This document shows, piece after piece, positions 24,992 through 34,098 of a stretch of DNA of 64,000 bases. The stretch is from Pseudomonas abieticivorans (GTDB taxonomy: Bacteria > Pseudomonadota > Gammaproteobacteria > Pseudomonadales > Pseudomonadaceae): the NCBI RefSeq assembly GCF_023509015.1, contig NZ_CP094975.1, forward strand, positions 4,457,501 to 4,521,500. The letters run 5' to 3'. Both the position numbers and the translations under genes were made by a program. The number at the start of each line of letters is the position of its first letter. The first letter of the stretch is position 1. The notes under the pieces are model-generated. The model saw nothing but the letters and a program-made list of their open reading frames with translations, searched no databases and had not been told where the DNA came from.

Positions 24992-25081
24992 CATTCATTA
25001 CACCTAAAAAAATGTATACACGCAGGCGTTATCCCGGCTGGCGGTAGTAGACTGTGGGATCATTCCTACAGGGAGATCTTC

Positions 25082-25705
25082 ATGCTTAAAGTCTGGGGTC
25101 GTAAAAACTCTTCCAACGTGCGCAAGGTGCTCTGGTGCCTTGAAGAGCTCAACCTGCCGTATCAAGCCATCGATGCCGGCGGGGCGTTTGGCCTGGTCAA
25201 TGAGCCTGAATACCGCGCCAAGAACCCCAACGGCCGGGTGCCGACCCTGGAAGACGGCGATTTCGTGCTGTGGGAATCCAACACCATCGTGCGCTACCTG
25301 TGTGGCCAATACGCGGCAGACTCCGGCTGGTATCCCGCTGACGCGAAACAGCGCGCCCAGGCGGAAAAATGGATGGATTGGACCACCTCATCCCTGGCCG
25401 ACCCGTTCAAGCCGCTGTTCTGGGGCATCCTGCGCACGCCGCCCGAGCAGCAGGACTGGGTGCAGATCAACGCCGCGCACGAGGCCTGTTCGGAACTGTT
25501 GGCCATGGCCGATCAAGTCCTGGCCACGCAACCTTACTTGTCGGGCGATGAGTTCGGCATGGGTGATATACCCTTGGGTTGTTTCATCTACGCCTGGTTC
25601 GAGATGCCCATCGAGCGTGCATCCATGGTGCATTTGAGCGCCTGGTATGAACGATTGAAACAACGACCTGCCTACCAGAAGGCGGTGATGACCGCGTTGA
25701 CCTGA
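25082..25705 (+). CDS. Glutathione S-transferase family protein
   Basis: A 207-residue GST. The N-terminal thioredoxin-fold domain starts MLKVWGRKNSSNVRKVLWCL, with the theta/beta-class active-site Ser in the RKNSSNVRK loop. The glutathione-binding cis-Pro loop is NGRVPTLEDGDFVLWESNTI (PTLED, then ESNTI), followed by the helical C-terminal domain. The ATG has AGGGAG 7 nt upstream. It stands alone between a REPIN and an ABC exporter, so the electrophile it handles cannot be told. Confidence 0.85.
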   Translation: MLKVWGRKNSSNVRKVLWCLEELNLPYQAIDAGGAFGLVNEPEYRAKNPNGRVPTLEDGDFVLWESNTIVRYLCGQYAADSGWYPADAKQRAQAEKWMDWTTSSLADPFKPLFWGILRTPPEQQDWVQINAAHEACSELLAMADQVLATQPYLSGDEFGMGDIPLGCFIYAWFEMPIERASMVHLSAWYERLKQRPAYQKAVMTALT

Positions 25706-25826
25706 TAGTTATTATCAACCGGCATCACTGTACTTGCGTTGCGGGGCCAAGCAACATGGTCCCGTGGTTCGCGTGTCCGTTTTATTACGCTACTTTCATT
25801 TTTCTTTTTCGGTGCATGGTTTAGTT

Positions 25827-26759
25827 ATGAATTCTGCTCTGTCCATTCGGCAGTTGACCAAAACTTACGGCAATGGCTTCCAGGCCCTCAAGGGGATCGA
25901 CCTGGATGTAGCCGAAGGTGACTTTTTCGCCTTGCTGGGCCCTAACGGCGCCGGCAAGTCCACCACCATCGGTATTCTTTCCACCCTGGTGAATAAAACC
26001 AGCGGCACGGTGAATATCTTCGGCAACGACCTGGACAAAGACCCGGCGGCGCTCAAGCGCTGCATTGGCGTGGTGCCCCAGGAGTTCAATTTCAACCAGT
26101 TTGAAAAGACCTTCGACATTGTCGTGACCCAGGCCGGTTACTACGGTATCCCGCCGCGCATCGCCAAGGAGCGCGCCGAGCAATACCTCACCCAACTGGG
26201 CCTGTGGGACAAGCGCGACACGCCCTCGCGCGAGCTTTCTGGCGGCATGAAGCGCCGGCTGATGATCGCCCGCGCGCTGATTCACGAGCCGCGCCTGCTG
26301 ATCCTCGACGAGCCTACCGCCGGTGTCGATATCGAACTGCGCCGCTCGATGTGGACGTTCCTCACCGAGCTCAACGAAAAAGGCATCACCATCATCCTCA
26401 CCACCCATTACCTGGAAGAGGCTGAACAGTTGTGCCGCAACATCGGCATCATCGACCACGGCACCATTGTCGAGAACACCAGCATGCGCAAGTTGCTCGG
26501 CACCTTGCACGTGGAGACATTCCTGCTCGACCTCAAGCAGGACTTGCAGGCGCCGCCACAGTTGGTCGGCTACCCGTGCCGGCTGATCGATGCGCACACC
26601 CTGGAAGTGCAGGTGGATAAAGCCGAGGGCATTACCTCGCTGTTCGGCCAGTTGGCCCTGCATAACATCGAAGTGCAAAGCCTGCGCAATAAAACCAATC
26701 GCCTGGAGGAGCTGTTCGTGTCCCTGGTGGAAAAAAACCTGGCGAAGGTGGCCGTATGA
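25827..26759 (+). CDS. ABC exporter, ATP-binding protein (YadG-like)
   Basis: A 310-residue ABC ATPase. Walker A is GPNGAGKSTT (about residue 37), the signature is LSGGMKRRLMIARAL, Walker B is LLILDEPTAGVD, and the switch His is in LTTHYLEEAEQLC. The C-terminal 80 residues form the regulatory extension common in exporter ATPases. It pairs with the next gene (ATGA overlap), as yadG-yadH of E. coli. The start at 25827 gives MNSALSIRQLTKTYG; the upstream in-frame extension has no ribosome-binding site. Cargo unknown. Confidence 0.88.
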   Translation: MNSALSIRQLTKTYGNGFQALKGIDLDVAEGDFFALLGPNGAGKSTTIGILSTLVNKTSGTVNIFGNDLDKDPAALKRCIGVVPQEFNFNQFEKTFDIVVTQAGYYGIPPRIAKERAEQYLTQLGLWDKRDTPSRELSGGMKRRLMIARALIHEPRLLILDEPTAGVDIELRRSMWTFLTELNEKGITIILTTHYLEEAEQLCRNIGIIDHGTIVENTSMRKLLGTLHVETFLLDLKQDLQAPPQLVGYPCRLIDAHTLEVQVDKAEGITSLFGQLALHNIEVQSLRNKTNRLEELFVSLVEKNLAKVAV

Positions 26760-27535
26760 GTTTCGAATTCCATGCCAACCGCGTCGCGCTGAACACCATT
26801 GTTTACCGCGAAGTGCGTCGCTTTACCCGTATTTGGCCACAAACCTTGCTGCCCCCGGCCATCACCATGGTCTTGTACTTCGTGATCTTCGGTAACCTGA
26901 TCGGCCGGCAGATCGGTGACATGGGTGGCTTTACCTACATGGAGTACATCGTGCCGGGGCTGATCATGATGTCGGTGATCACCAACTCCTACGGCAACGT
27001 GGTGTCCAGTTTCTTTGGCAGCAAGTTCCAGCGTTCTATCGAAGAACTGATGGTGTCGCCGGTATCGCCGCACATCATCCTGATCGGCTACGTGCTCGGC
27101 GGCGTGCTGCGCGGGCTGATGGTCGGGGTCATCGTGACCATCCTGTCGCTGTTTTTCACCCATCTACAGGTGCACCACCTGGGCATCACCTTGCTGGTGG
27201 TGATCCTGACCGCGACGATCTTCTCGCTGCTGGGGTTCATCAACGCGGTGTTTGCGCGCAACTTCGATGACATCTCGATCATTCCGACCTTCGTGCTCAC
27301 GCCCCTGACTTACTTGGGCGGGGTGTTCTACTCGATCACGTTGCTGCCGCCGTTCTGGCAGACCGTGTCGCTGGCCAACCCGGTGCTGCACATGGTCAAC
27401 GCCTTCCGCTACGGCATCCTCGGCGTCTCGGACATCAAAATCAGCGTGGCCGTGGCGTTCATGCTGGTGGCTACCGTGGTGCTGTATGTTGGGTGTGCAC
27501 GCTTGCTGGTTAGTGGGCGTGGGATGCGCACCTGA
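26756..27535 (+). CDS. ABC-2 type exporter permease (YadH-like)
   Basis: A 259-residue ABC-2 permease with six predicted membrane segments. Examples are TLLPPAITMVLYFVIFGNLI near the N-terminus and LLVVILTATIFSLLGFINAV. It also has the family loop FSSFFGSKFQRSIEELMVSP-like stretch (VVSSFFGSKFQRSIEELMVS) and the exit helix FMLVATVVLYVGCARLLV. It makes a complete exporter with the coupled ATPase. Members move polysaccharides, drugs or lipids, and nothing nearby narrows this. A strong bidirectional terminator follows 35 bp downstream. Confidence 0.88.
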   Translation: MSFEFHANRVALNTIVYREVRRFTRIWPQTLLPPAITMVLYFVIFGNLIGRQIGDMGGFTYMEYIVPGLIMMSVITNSYGNVVSSFFGSKFQRSIEELMVSPVSPHIILIGYVLGGVLRGLMVGVIVTILSLFFTHLQVHHLGITLLVVILTATIFSLLGFINAVFARNFDDISIIPTFVLTPLTYLGGVFYSITLLPPFWQTVSLANPVLHMVNAFRYGILGVSDIKISVAVAFMLVATVVLYVGCARLLVSGRGMRT

Positions 27536-27563
27536 TCCACGTAGGAACGGGGGTTGATCCGCT

Positions 27564-27607
27564 AAAAAACACGCCGCAGTGTAGCTGATACACTGCGGCG
27601 TTCTTTT
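27564..27607. terminator. Bidirectional terminator between ABC exporter and DUF2062 gene
   Basis: ACGCCGCAGTGTA (27571-27583) and its exact inverse (27589-27601) close on a GCTGA loop. An A run precedes and TTCTTTT follows, so it can stop transcripts from both convergent genes. Confidence 0.9.
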
Positions 27608-27611
27608 GCCG

Positions 27612-28130
27612 TCATCGGTGCCGATGTTCGCGACGATTTCTCCACTGCCGCCCCACCCACCAGCGCCAATACCCCATCGTCATTGCATACCCTGCCACCC
27701 CCATCACCACCCCCATCACCACCGAGCCCAACACAAACGGTTGCCACAAGGTAGACAGCTGCCCGCTGACCCATTCCCAGGTCAGGTCGTCTGGCAGGCT
27801 GCGCGGCGGGGTGCCCAGCAGCCAGGCGCCGAGGCTGTAGGTTACGAAAAATATCGGCGCCATGGTGAAGGGGTTGGTCAGCCAGACCAGGCTCACCGAA
27901 ATCGGCATGTTGCCGCGCACCATGATCGCCAGTGCCGCGGCCAGCAGCATTTGCAGGGGCATGGGCATGAACGCGGCGAACAGGCCCACCGCCATGGCCC
28001 GGGCCACCGAGTGACGGTTCAGGTGCCAAAGGTTGGGATCGTGCAGCAGGCGGCCAAAGAAACGTAGGGACTTGTGCTCGCGAATGCTGGCGGGGTTGGG
28101 CATGAAGCGTTTGATAAGGCGCCGCGGCAT
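27612..28130 (-). CDS. DUF2062 membrane protein
   Basis: A 172-residue inner-membrane protein of the DUF2062 family. It has a basic N-terminus (MPRRLIKRFMPNPASIREH) followed by hydrophobic stretches AMAVGLFAAFMPMPLQMLLA (the conserved G-x-F-x-x-F/P-M-P-x-Q motif), LTNPFTMAPIFFVTYSLGAW and a last helix VLGSVVMGVVMGVAGYAM. The C-terminus is Arg-rich. Function is unknown in the family; it lies divergent from comEC, as in other pseudomonads. Confidence 0.82.
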   Translation of the reverse strand: MPRRLIKRFMPNPASIREHKSLRFFGRLLHDPNLWHLNRHSVARAMAVGLFAAFMPMPLQMLLAAALAIMVRGNMPISVSLVWLTNPFTMAPIFFVTYSLGAWLLGTPPRSLPDDLTWEWVSGQLSTLWQPFVLGSVVMGVVMGVAGYAMTMGYWRWWVGRQWRNRREHRHR

Positions 28131-28275
28131 GTCAGTTCTCGGTGGCCCTGCTGTCGGTCGATTCAGTATGCACAGATTCTACAAAGCGTAGATTCAGACT
28201 TTGTGACAATTATTGAGCAGCCAGCGGGCTGTTGCCGGTTGATCCTGTGCAGCAATTGCCAAGGAGGGCAGGTGG

Positions 28276-30504
28276 ATGCGCACAGGTTTTTTCGCACTGG
28301 CACTGGGCTTGTTGGCCTTGCGCTGGCTGCCCGCACTGCCGCCGGCCTGGCTGCTGGGCGTATTGGCGCTGGCGGGGGTGGCCAGCTTGCGCACGCGGCT
28401 GTACCCCGTGGGGTGTTTGCTGCTGGGTTTTTGCTGGGCCTGCCTGTCAGCGCAATGGGCGCTGGATGATCGCTTGGCGCCGGGCTTGGACGGACAGACG
28501 GTGTGGTTGGAAGGGCGCGTCAGCGGCTTGCCGAGCACCGCTGGTGGTTCGGTGCGTTTTGAACTCGTCGAGGCGACGTCGCGGCGCGGCGAGCTGCCCA
28601 AAACCTTGCGCCTGAGCTGGTTCAACGGCCCGCAGGTCAGCAGTGGCGAGCGCTGGCGCCTGGCGGTGACGCTCAAGCGAGCGCGTGGGCTGGTCAACCC
28701 AGGCGGGCAGGACAGCGAGGCATGGATGTTGGCCCGGCGCATTGGCGCCAGTGGCAGCGTCAAGGATGGCCAGCGGCTGGAGCAGGCACGCGATGCCTGG
28801 CGTGACAGCGTGCGGCGACGCTTGCTGGCCGTGGATGCCCAGGGGCGGGAAGGCGCGTTGGCGGCGTTGGTGCTGGGCGATGCCTCGGGTGTGTCCCGCG
28901 AGGATTGGGAGGTGTTGCAAGCGACCGGCACGGTTCACCTGTTGGTGATTTCGGGTACCCATATCGGCCTGCTCGCCGCGCTGATCTACGGTTTGGTGGC
29001 GGGCCTTGCGCGATGGGGGCTATGGCCGCGCCGTTGGCCATGGCTGCCCTGGGCCTGCGGGCTGGCCTTTGCGGCGGCGCTGGGTTATGGCCTGTTGGCC
29101 GGCTTCCAGGTACCGGTGCAGCGGGCCTGCATCATGCTCGGCATGGTTTTGTTGTGGCGGTTGCGCTTTCGTCAGTTGGGCGTGTTCTGGCCCTTGCTAC
29201 TGGCGTTGAACACGGTGTTGCTCATCGAACCGTTGGTCAGCCTGCAGCCGGGGTTCTGGTTGTCATTTGCGGCGGTCGGGGTGTTGTTGCTGGTGTTCGC
29301 CGGTCGCCTGGGCGCGTGGCCCTGGTGGCGAGCCTGGAGTCGCGCGCAAGGGTTGATTGCCATCGGTTTGCTGCCGGTGCTGCTGGTGTTGGGCCTGCCG
29401 GTCAGCGTCAGCGGGCCCTTGGCCAACCTGCTGGCCGTGCCCTGGATCAGCCTGGCGGTGCTGCCGACGGCACTGTCGGGCAGCGCTTTATTATGGCTGC
29501 TGCCGCCACTGGGCGAAGGTTTGCTCTGGCTGGCGGGCGGTTTGATCAACCTGCTGTTTGCCGGGTTGCAACTGTTGGCGGCGCGCTTGCCGGCCTGGGC
29601 GCCACCCACCTTGTCACCGATAGCGTGGGGCTTGATGGCCACCGGTGCCTTGCTGGTGTTGTTGCCCAGTGGCGTGCCGATGCGGGTGCTGGGGTGGCCG
29701 CTATTGCTGTTGGCGCTGTACCCGCCCGTGGCGACGCTGCCGGCCAACCGGGCGCAGGTCTGGCAGTTGGACGTGGGGCAGGGCTTGGCGGTTTTGGTGC
29801 GCACCCAGCATCACGCCTTGCTCTACGATGCCGGGCCGCGCACGCCTGGGCTGGATGCCGGCGAGCGTATCGTCTTGCCCGCGTTGCGCCACCTGGGTGT
29901 GCGCCGGCTGGACCGCATGCTGATCAGCCATGCGCACCTGGACCATTCCGGCGGTGCCGCTGCCATCCGCCGCGGCCTGCCGGTGGGGCAGGTACTGGCA
30001 GGTGAGCCGGCGGCAACCCGCGGTGCACACGCCTGCGAGGCGGGCGTCCAATGGCAGTGGGACGGCGTGACGTTCACCACCTGGCGCTGGGCCGATGCGC
30101 GGGACAGCAATTCGTCGTCCTGCGTACTGTTGGTCGAAGCCAACGGCGAGCAACTGCTGCTGGGCGGTGATATCGATTCGGCCGCCGAGCGGGCGTTGGT
30201 CGCCAGTGGCTTGGCGCTGAAGTCGCGCTGGCTACAGTCGCCGCACCATGGCAGTCGCACCTCCTCGACTCGGCTATTGCTCGATGCGGTGCAACCGGAC
30301 GGCGCGCTGGTGTCGCGTGGCCACCGCAATTCCTTTGGCCACCCGCACCCGCAGGTGGTGGAGCGCTACCAGGCGCTGGGCATCGAAATCCACGACAACG
30401 CCTTGCACGGGGCACTGAAAATCGAACTGGGGGCGTTTGCCGACGTGTGGCACGAGCGCAAGCGACGGCGCTTCTGGCGTGATGACGTTTTGCCAGCCGA
30501 GTGA
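28276..30504 (+). CDS. comEC: ComEC/Rec2 DNA-uptake channel
   Basis: A 742-residue polytopic protein that carries single-stranded DNA across the inner membrane during transformation. The order is N-terminal membrane helices with a DUF4131 segment, the competence domain (VHLLVISGTHIGLLAALIYG), many helices, then a C-terminal metallo-beta-lactamase domain (LDVGQGLAVLVRT, ISHAHLDHSGGAAAI, SPHHGSRTS, HRNSFGHPHP). The GGAGGG ribosome-binding site fixes the start at 28276. All parts are present and intact. It is upstream of exbB by 86 bp. Confidence 0.92.
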   Translation: MRTGFFALALGLLALRWLPALPPAWLLGVLALAGVASLRTRLYPVGCLLLGFCWACLSAQWALDDRLAPGLDGQTVWLEGRVSGLPSTAGGSVRFELVEATSRRGELPKTLRLSWFNGPQVSSGERWRLAVTLKRARGLVNPGGQDSEAWMLARRIGASGSVKDGQRLEQARDAWRDSVRRRLLAVDAQGREGALAALVLGDASGVSREDWEVLQATGTVHLLVISGTHIGLLAALIYGLVAGLARWGLWPRRWPWLPWACGLAFAAALGYGLLAGFQVPVQRACIMLGMVLLWRLRFRQLGVFWPLLLALNTVLLIEPLVSLQPGFWLSFAAVGVLLLVFAGRLGAWPWWRAWSRAQGLIAIGLLPVLLVLGLPVSVSGPLANLLAVPWISLAVLPTALSGSALLWLLPPLGEGLLWLAGGLINLLFAGLQLLAARLPAWAPPTLSPIAWGLMATGALLVLLPSGVPMRVLGWPLLLLALYPPVATLPANRAQVWQLDVGQGLAVLVRTQHHALLYDAGPRTPGLDAGERIVLPALRHLGVRRLDRMLISHAHLDHSGGAAAIRRGLPVGQVLAGEPAATRGAHACEAGVQWQWDGVTFTTWRWADARDSNSSSCVLLVEANGEQLLLGGDIDSAAERALVASGLALKSRWLQSPHHGSRTSSTRLLLDAVQPDGALVSRGHRNSFGHPHPQVVERYQALGIEIHDNALHGALKIELGAFADVWHERKRRRFWRDDVLPAE

Positions 30505-30590
30505 AACCCTGCCTGCCAGCCGACATGACGGCCTTCGACCGCCGGGCCCCCTATGTTAGAGTGGCGGACTTTTTCGAGGGGGTCGTTACT

Positions 30591-31226
30591 GTGTGGGAAT
30601 TGGTCAAGTCCGGCGGCTGGATGATGTTGCCGATCATTTTGAGTTCCATCGTAGCGCTGGCCATCACTGCCGAGCGCCTGTGGACCCTGCGCGCCAGCCG
30701 TGTGACCCCGCCGCACCTGCTGGGCCAGGTGTGGCGCTGGATCAAAGACAAACAGCTGAACAAGGACAAGCTCAAGGAGCTGCGCGCTGATTCCCCCCTG
30801 GGTGAAATCCTCGCCGCGGGCCTGGCCAACTCCCGTCACGGTCGCGAGATCATGAAGGAGTGCATCGAAGAGGCCGCCGCCCGGGTCATCCACGAACTGG
30901 AGCGCTACATCAGCACCTTGGGCACCATCGCCGCCATGGCCCCGTTGCTCGGCTTGCTGGGCACGGTACTGGGCATGATCGACATTTTCAGCTCGTTCAT
31001 GGGTACGCAGATGACCACCAACCCGGCGGTCCTGGCCGGTGGTATTTCCAAGGCGCTGGTCACCACGGCCTCGGGCCTGATGGTCGGTATCCCGGCAGTG
31101 TTCTTCCACCGTTTCCTGCAACGGCGCATCGACGAGCTGGTGGTGGGCATGGAGCAGGAAGCGATCAAGCTGGTGGAAATGGTCCAGGGTGACCGCGAAG
31201 TCGACCTGGCCGAGGAAAAAGCGTGA
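30591..31226 (+). CDS. exbB: ExbB/TolQ-type proton channel subunit
   Basis: A 211-residue member of the MotA/TolQ/ExbB family. Three membrane segments are visible: MMLPIILSSIVALAITAERL, TIAAMAPLLGLLGTVLGMID and ALVTTASGLMVGIPAVFFH. The frame starts earlier, but GTG 30591 follows GAGGGGG at about 9 nt and begins at the family start VWELVKSGGW. Its stop overlaps exbD. This pair always precedes lpxK in pseudomonads; whether it powers TonB or an envelope process is not known from sequence. Confidence 0.88.
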   Translation: MWELVKSGGWMMLPIILSSIVALAITAERLWTLRASRVTPPHLLGQVWRWIKDKQLNKDKLKELRADSPLGEILAAGLANSRHGREIMKECIEEAAARVIHELERYISTLGTIAAMAPLLGLLGTVLGMIDIFSSFMGTQMTTNPAVLAGGISKALVTTASGLMVGIPAVFFHRFLQRRIDELVVGMEQEAIKLVEMVQGDREVDLAEEKA

Positions 31227-31642
31227 AATTTCGGCGCAAACAACGGGAAAACATCGACATCAACCTGGTGTCGCTGATCGACGTCGTGTTCGTGCTGTTG
31301 TTGTTTTTCGTTGTCACCACCACGTTCACCAAGCAGACCGCCTTGACCGTGGACCTGCCCGAGGCCGCCAGTGGCGTGCCCGAGCAGGACAGCAACCTGA
31401 AAAACCTGGACATCGCCATCAGCGCCGACGGCGTGTATTCGCTGAACAACCAGTTGCTGCCCAAAAGCGACCTGGCGACCTTGATGGATGCGCTGCAGAA
31501 GGAGTCCGGTGGCGACACCAAGCTGCCGTTGTCGATCAGCGCCGATGGCAAGACCCCGCATCAGGCGGTGATCACCGCCATGGACGCCGCCGGCAAGCTG
31601 GGCTTCAGCCACCTGAGCATGACCACGGTCGAGGTGCAGTAG
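31223..31642 (+). CDS. exbD: ExbD/TolR-type biopolymer transport protein
   Basis: A 139-residue ExbD/TolR protein: a short basic cytoplasmic tail (KFRRKQRENIDIN), one membrane helix with the proton-carrying Asp (SLIDVVFVLLLFFVVTTTF), and a periplasmic domain ending TAMDAAGKLGFSHLSMTTVE. Starts at GTG overlapping the exbB stop. Forms the ion-driven motor with ExbB. No TonB gene is nearby. Confidence 0.88.
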   Translation: MKFRRKQRENIDINLVSLIDVVFVLLLFFVVTTTFTKQTALTVDLPEAASGVPEQDSNLKNLDIAISADGVYSLNNQLLPKSDLATLMDALQKESGGDTKLPLSISADGKTPHQAVITAMDAAGKLGFSHLSMTTVEVQ

Positions 31643-31648
31643 GCATCC

Positions 31649-32659
31649 ATGGCGTTCTCCGACCGGTTGTTGAATGCCTGGTACCAGGGCCATCCGGCGC
31701 TGGCCTTGTTGCGGCCCCTCGAAACCCTGTACCGGCGGGTGGTGCAGCGCAAGCGCGAGCGCTTCCTGGCAGGTGAGGGCAGCATCTACAGGGCTCCGGT
31801 GCCGGTGGTCGTGGTGGGCAACATCACGATCGGCGGCACTGGCAAAACCCCCCTTATTTTGTGGTTGATCGAGCACTGCCGGGCCCAAGGCCTGCGCGTG
31901 GGCGTGGTCAGCCGCGGTTACGGTGCCAAGCCGCCGCAGTTGCCGTGGCGCGTGCAGCCCGAGCAAGCCGCCGAGCAGGCCGGTGACGAGCCGCTGCTGA
32001 TCGTGCAGCGCACCGGCGTGCCGCTGATGATTGACCCGGACCGCAGCCGGGCCGTGGCCGCCTTGTTGGCGCAAGAGCCGCTGGATTTGATCCTGACCGA
32101 CGACGGCATGCAGCACTACCGCCTGGCGCGGGACCTGGAATTGCTGCTGATCGATGCCGCGCGCGGCCTGGGCAATGGCCGCTGCCTGCCCGCCGGGCCC
32201 TTGCGCGAGCCCGCCGAGCGCGTGCAGTCGGTGGATGCGGTGCTGTACAACGGCGCCAGTGCCGACCGCGACGCAGGGTTTGGCTTTACCCTGCAACCGG
32301 CAGCGCTGGTGAATGTGAAAACCGGCGAGCGCCGCGGCCTTGAGCTGTTCGCGCCGGGCCAGGCGCTGCACGCGGTGGCCGGCATCGGTAACCCGCAACG
32401 TTTCTTCAATACCCTCGAAGCGCTACACTGGCGCCCTGTGGCCCACGCTTTCGCCGACCACGCGCAATTCAGCGCCCAGGCGTTAAGCTTCACGCCACAC
32501 CTGCCATTGATCATGACCGAGAAGGACGCGGTGAAATGCCGAACCTTCGCGGCCGACGACTGGTGGTACCTGGCGGTCGACGCGCTGCCGTCCCCGGCCT
32601 TCGTGGCCTGGTTCGACAACCAGCTGTCGCGCCTGATCCCCGCTCGTACGCCGCACTGA
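31649..32659 (+). CDS. lpxK: Tetraacyldisaccharide 4'-kinase
   Basis: A 336-residue LpxK, the inner-membrane kinase that phosphorylates the 4' position of the lipid A disaccharide. The N-terminal membrane-binding helix ([20 protein letters not shown]) is followed by a P-loop, [20 protein letters not shown], and the catalytic Asp region [20 protein letters not shown]. Six bp after exbD and before Trm112-kdsB, so it belongs to an LPS-biosynthesis operon. Confidence 0.94.
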   Translation: MAFSDRLLNAWYQGHPALALLRPLETLYRRVVQRKRERFLAGEGSIYRAPVPVVVVGNITIGGTGKTPLILWLIEHCRAQGLRVGVVSRGYGAKPPQLPWRVQPEQAAEQAGDEPLLIVQRTGVPLMIDPDRSRAVAALLAQEPLDLILTDDGMQHYRLARDLELLLIDAARGLGNGRCLPAGPLREPAERVQSVDAVLYNGASADRDAGFGFTLQPAALVNVKTGERRGLELFAPGQALHAVAGIGNPQRFFNTLEALHWRPVAHAFADHAQFSAQALSFTPHLPLIMTEKDAVKCRTFAADDWWYLAVDALPSPAFVAWFDNQLSRLIPARTPH

Positions 32660-32687
32660 CTCTCGCCTTACACGTCAAGGACACCCC

Positions 32688-32873
32688 ATGGACACCAAAC
32701 TGCTCGACATCCTCGCCTGCCCCATCTGCAAGGGCCCGCTGAAGCTCAGCGCCGACAAGACCGAGCTGATCAGCAAAGGCGCAGGCCTGGCTTACCCGAT
32801 TCGCGATGGCATCCCGGTGATGCTGGAGACCGAAGCGCGCACCCTGACCGACGACGAGCGCCTGGACAAATGA
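32688..32873 (+). CDS. Trm112-like zinc-ribbon protein (YcaR family)
   Basis: A 61-residue Trm112-family protein: [19 protein letters not shown] with one CxxC pair and [18 protein letters not shown]. Bacterial members sit between lpxK and kdsB, and their exact role is unclear; the eukaryotic relative activates methyltransferases. The stop overlaps the kdsB start. The ribosome-binding site is CAAGGAC. Confidence 0.88.
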   Translation: MDTKLLDILACPICKGPLKLSADKTELISKGAGLAYPIRDGIPVMLETEARTLTDDERLDK

Positions 32874-33634
32874 GCCAGGCTTTCACCGTGGTCATTCCCG
32901 CGCGCTTTTCCTCCACGCGGCTGCCGGGTAAACCGCTGCAGTTGATCGCGGGCAAGCCGATGGTGCAGTGGGTGTGGGAACAGGCCTGCAAAAGCAGTGC
33001 GGCACAGGTGGTGGTGGCCACCGACGATCAACGCATCGTCGACGCCTGCCAGGCCTTTGGCGCGCAAGTGCTGCTGACCCGTGCCGACCATGAGTCGGGC
33101 ACCGACCGTCTGGCCGAAGTGGCCAGCGCCCTGGGCCTGGCGGCGGACGCCATCGTGGTCAACGTGCAAGGCGACGAGCCGTTGATCCCACCAGCGGTGA
33201 TCGACCAGGTAGCCGCCAACCTGGCGGCCCACGCTGAAGCCGGCATGGCCACCTTGGCCGAGCCGATTGAAGACGTTGATACCCTGTTCAACCCCAACGT
33301 GGTGAAGGTGGTCAGCGACGTCAACGGCCTGGCCCTGACGTTCAGCCGGGCGACCTTGCCGTGGGCCCGCGATCAGTTCGCAAGCCAACCGGATCAGTTG
33401 CCAGTTGGTGTGCCATATCGTCGGCACATCGGTATTTACGCCTACCGCGCCGGTTTCCTGCAGGATTTCGTGGGCTGGGGGCCGTGCTGGCTGGAAGTGA
33501 CCGAGCGCCTGGAGCAACTGCGTGCCCTGTGGCATGGTGTGCGTATCCACGTGGCCGATGCAATCGAATTGCCGCCCACCGGCGTCGACACCCCGCAAGA
33601 CCTGGAGCGCGTGCGGCGCTTGCTGGAGGCCTGA
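32870..33634 (+). CDS. kdsB: CMP-KDO synthetase (3-deoxy-manno-octulosonate cytidylyltransferase)
   Basis: A 254-residue KdsB that activates KDO with CTP for the LPS inner core. The N-terminal nucleotide-binding motif is [42 protein letters not shown] and [15 protein letters not shown] follow, ending [15 protein letters not shown]. The start overlaps the Trm112 stop (ATGA), and the stop overlaps the phosphatase start (TGATG). Confidence 0.95.
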   Translation: MSQAFTVVIPARFSSTRLPGKPLQLIAGKPMVQWVWEQACKSSAAQVVVATDDQRIVDACQAFGAQVLLTRADHESGTDRLAEVASALGLAADAIVVNVQGDEPLIPPAVIDQVAANLAAHAEAGMATLAEPIEDVDTLFNPNVVKVVSDVNGLALTFSRATLPWARDQFASQPDQLPVGVPYRRHIGIYAYRAGFLQDFVGWGPCWLEVTERLEQLRALWHGVRIHVADAIELPPTGVDTPQDLERVRRLLEA

Positions 33635-34098
33635 TGCGGGTTTTGTTCGTGTGCCTGGGCAATATCTGCCGTTCGCCGACCGCCGAGGGCGTGTTGCGTC
33701 ATCAACTGCGTGAAGCGGGCCTGGCGGGCCGGGTGCAGGTGGCTTCGGCTGGCACCGGTGACTGGCACGTCGGCAAGGCGCCGGATACCCGTACCCAGCG
33801 CGCGGCGTTGCTGCGCGGCTATGACCTGTCGGCCCAGCGCGCGCAACAGGCTGTGGCCGAGCATTTCAGCCAGTACGACCTGATCCTGGCGATGGACCAC
33901 GGCAACCTGGGCAACCTGGAACGCTTGCGCCCTGGCCATGCCACGGCGGAGCTGGACCTGTTCCTGCGCCGTTACGACGGTGCGGTGGATGAAGTGCCAG
34001 ACCCCTATTACGGCGGCGAACAGGGTTTCGAGCGGGTGCTGGACCTGATCGAGCGGGCCTGCGAAGGCCTGGTGCGGGAAATCAGGGGGCGCCTGTGA
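33634..34098 (+). CDS. Low-molecular-weight protein-tyrosine phosphatase
   Basis: A 154-residue LMW-PTP. The N-terminal P-loop FVCLGNICRSPTAEGVLR carries the nucleophilic Cys and Arg (C-x5-R), and the general-acid Asp lies in VPDPYYGGEQGFERVLDLIE. In other bacteria such enzymes act on BY-kinases of capsule export; none is nearby. It is inserted between kdsB and murB with one- to four-base overlaps on both sides, so it is translated with envelope enzymes. Confidence 0.9.
   Translation: MRVLFVCLGNICRSPTAEGVLRHQLREAGLAGRVQVASAGTGDWHVGKAPDTRTQRAALLRGYDLSAQRAQQAVAEHFSQYDLILAMDHGNLGNLERLRPGHATAELDLFLRRYDGAVDEVPDPYYGGEQGFERVLDLIERACEGLVREIRGRL

Noticed and set aside
24585..24998. In-frame N-terminal extension of FadE by 138 codons
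   Set aside because: It crosses repeat DNA, lacks a ribosome-binding site, and the GGAGG-linked ATG at 24584 gives the exact family length.
25013..25020. TGTATACA palindrome upstream of the GST gene
   Set aside because: An 8-bp palindrome is expected by chance in AT-rich promoter DNA; no second copy or matching regulator was found.
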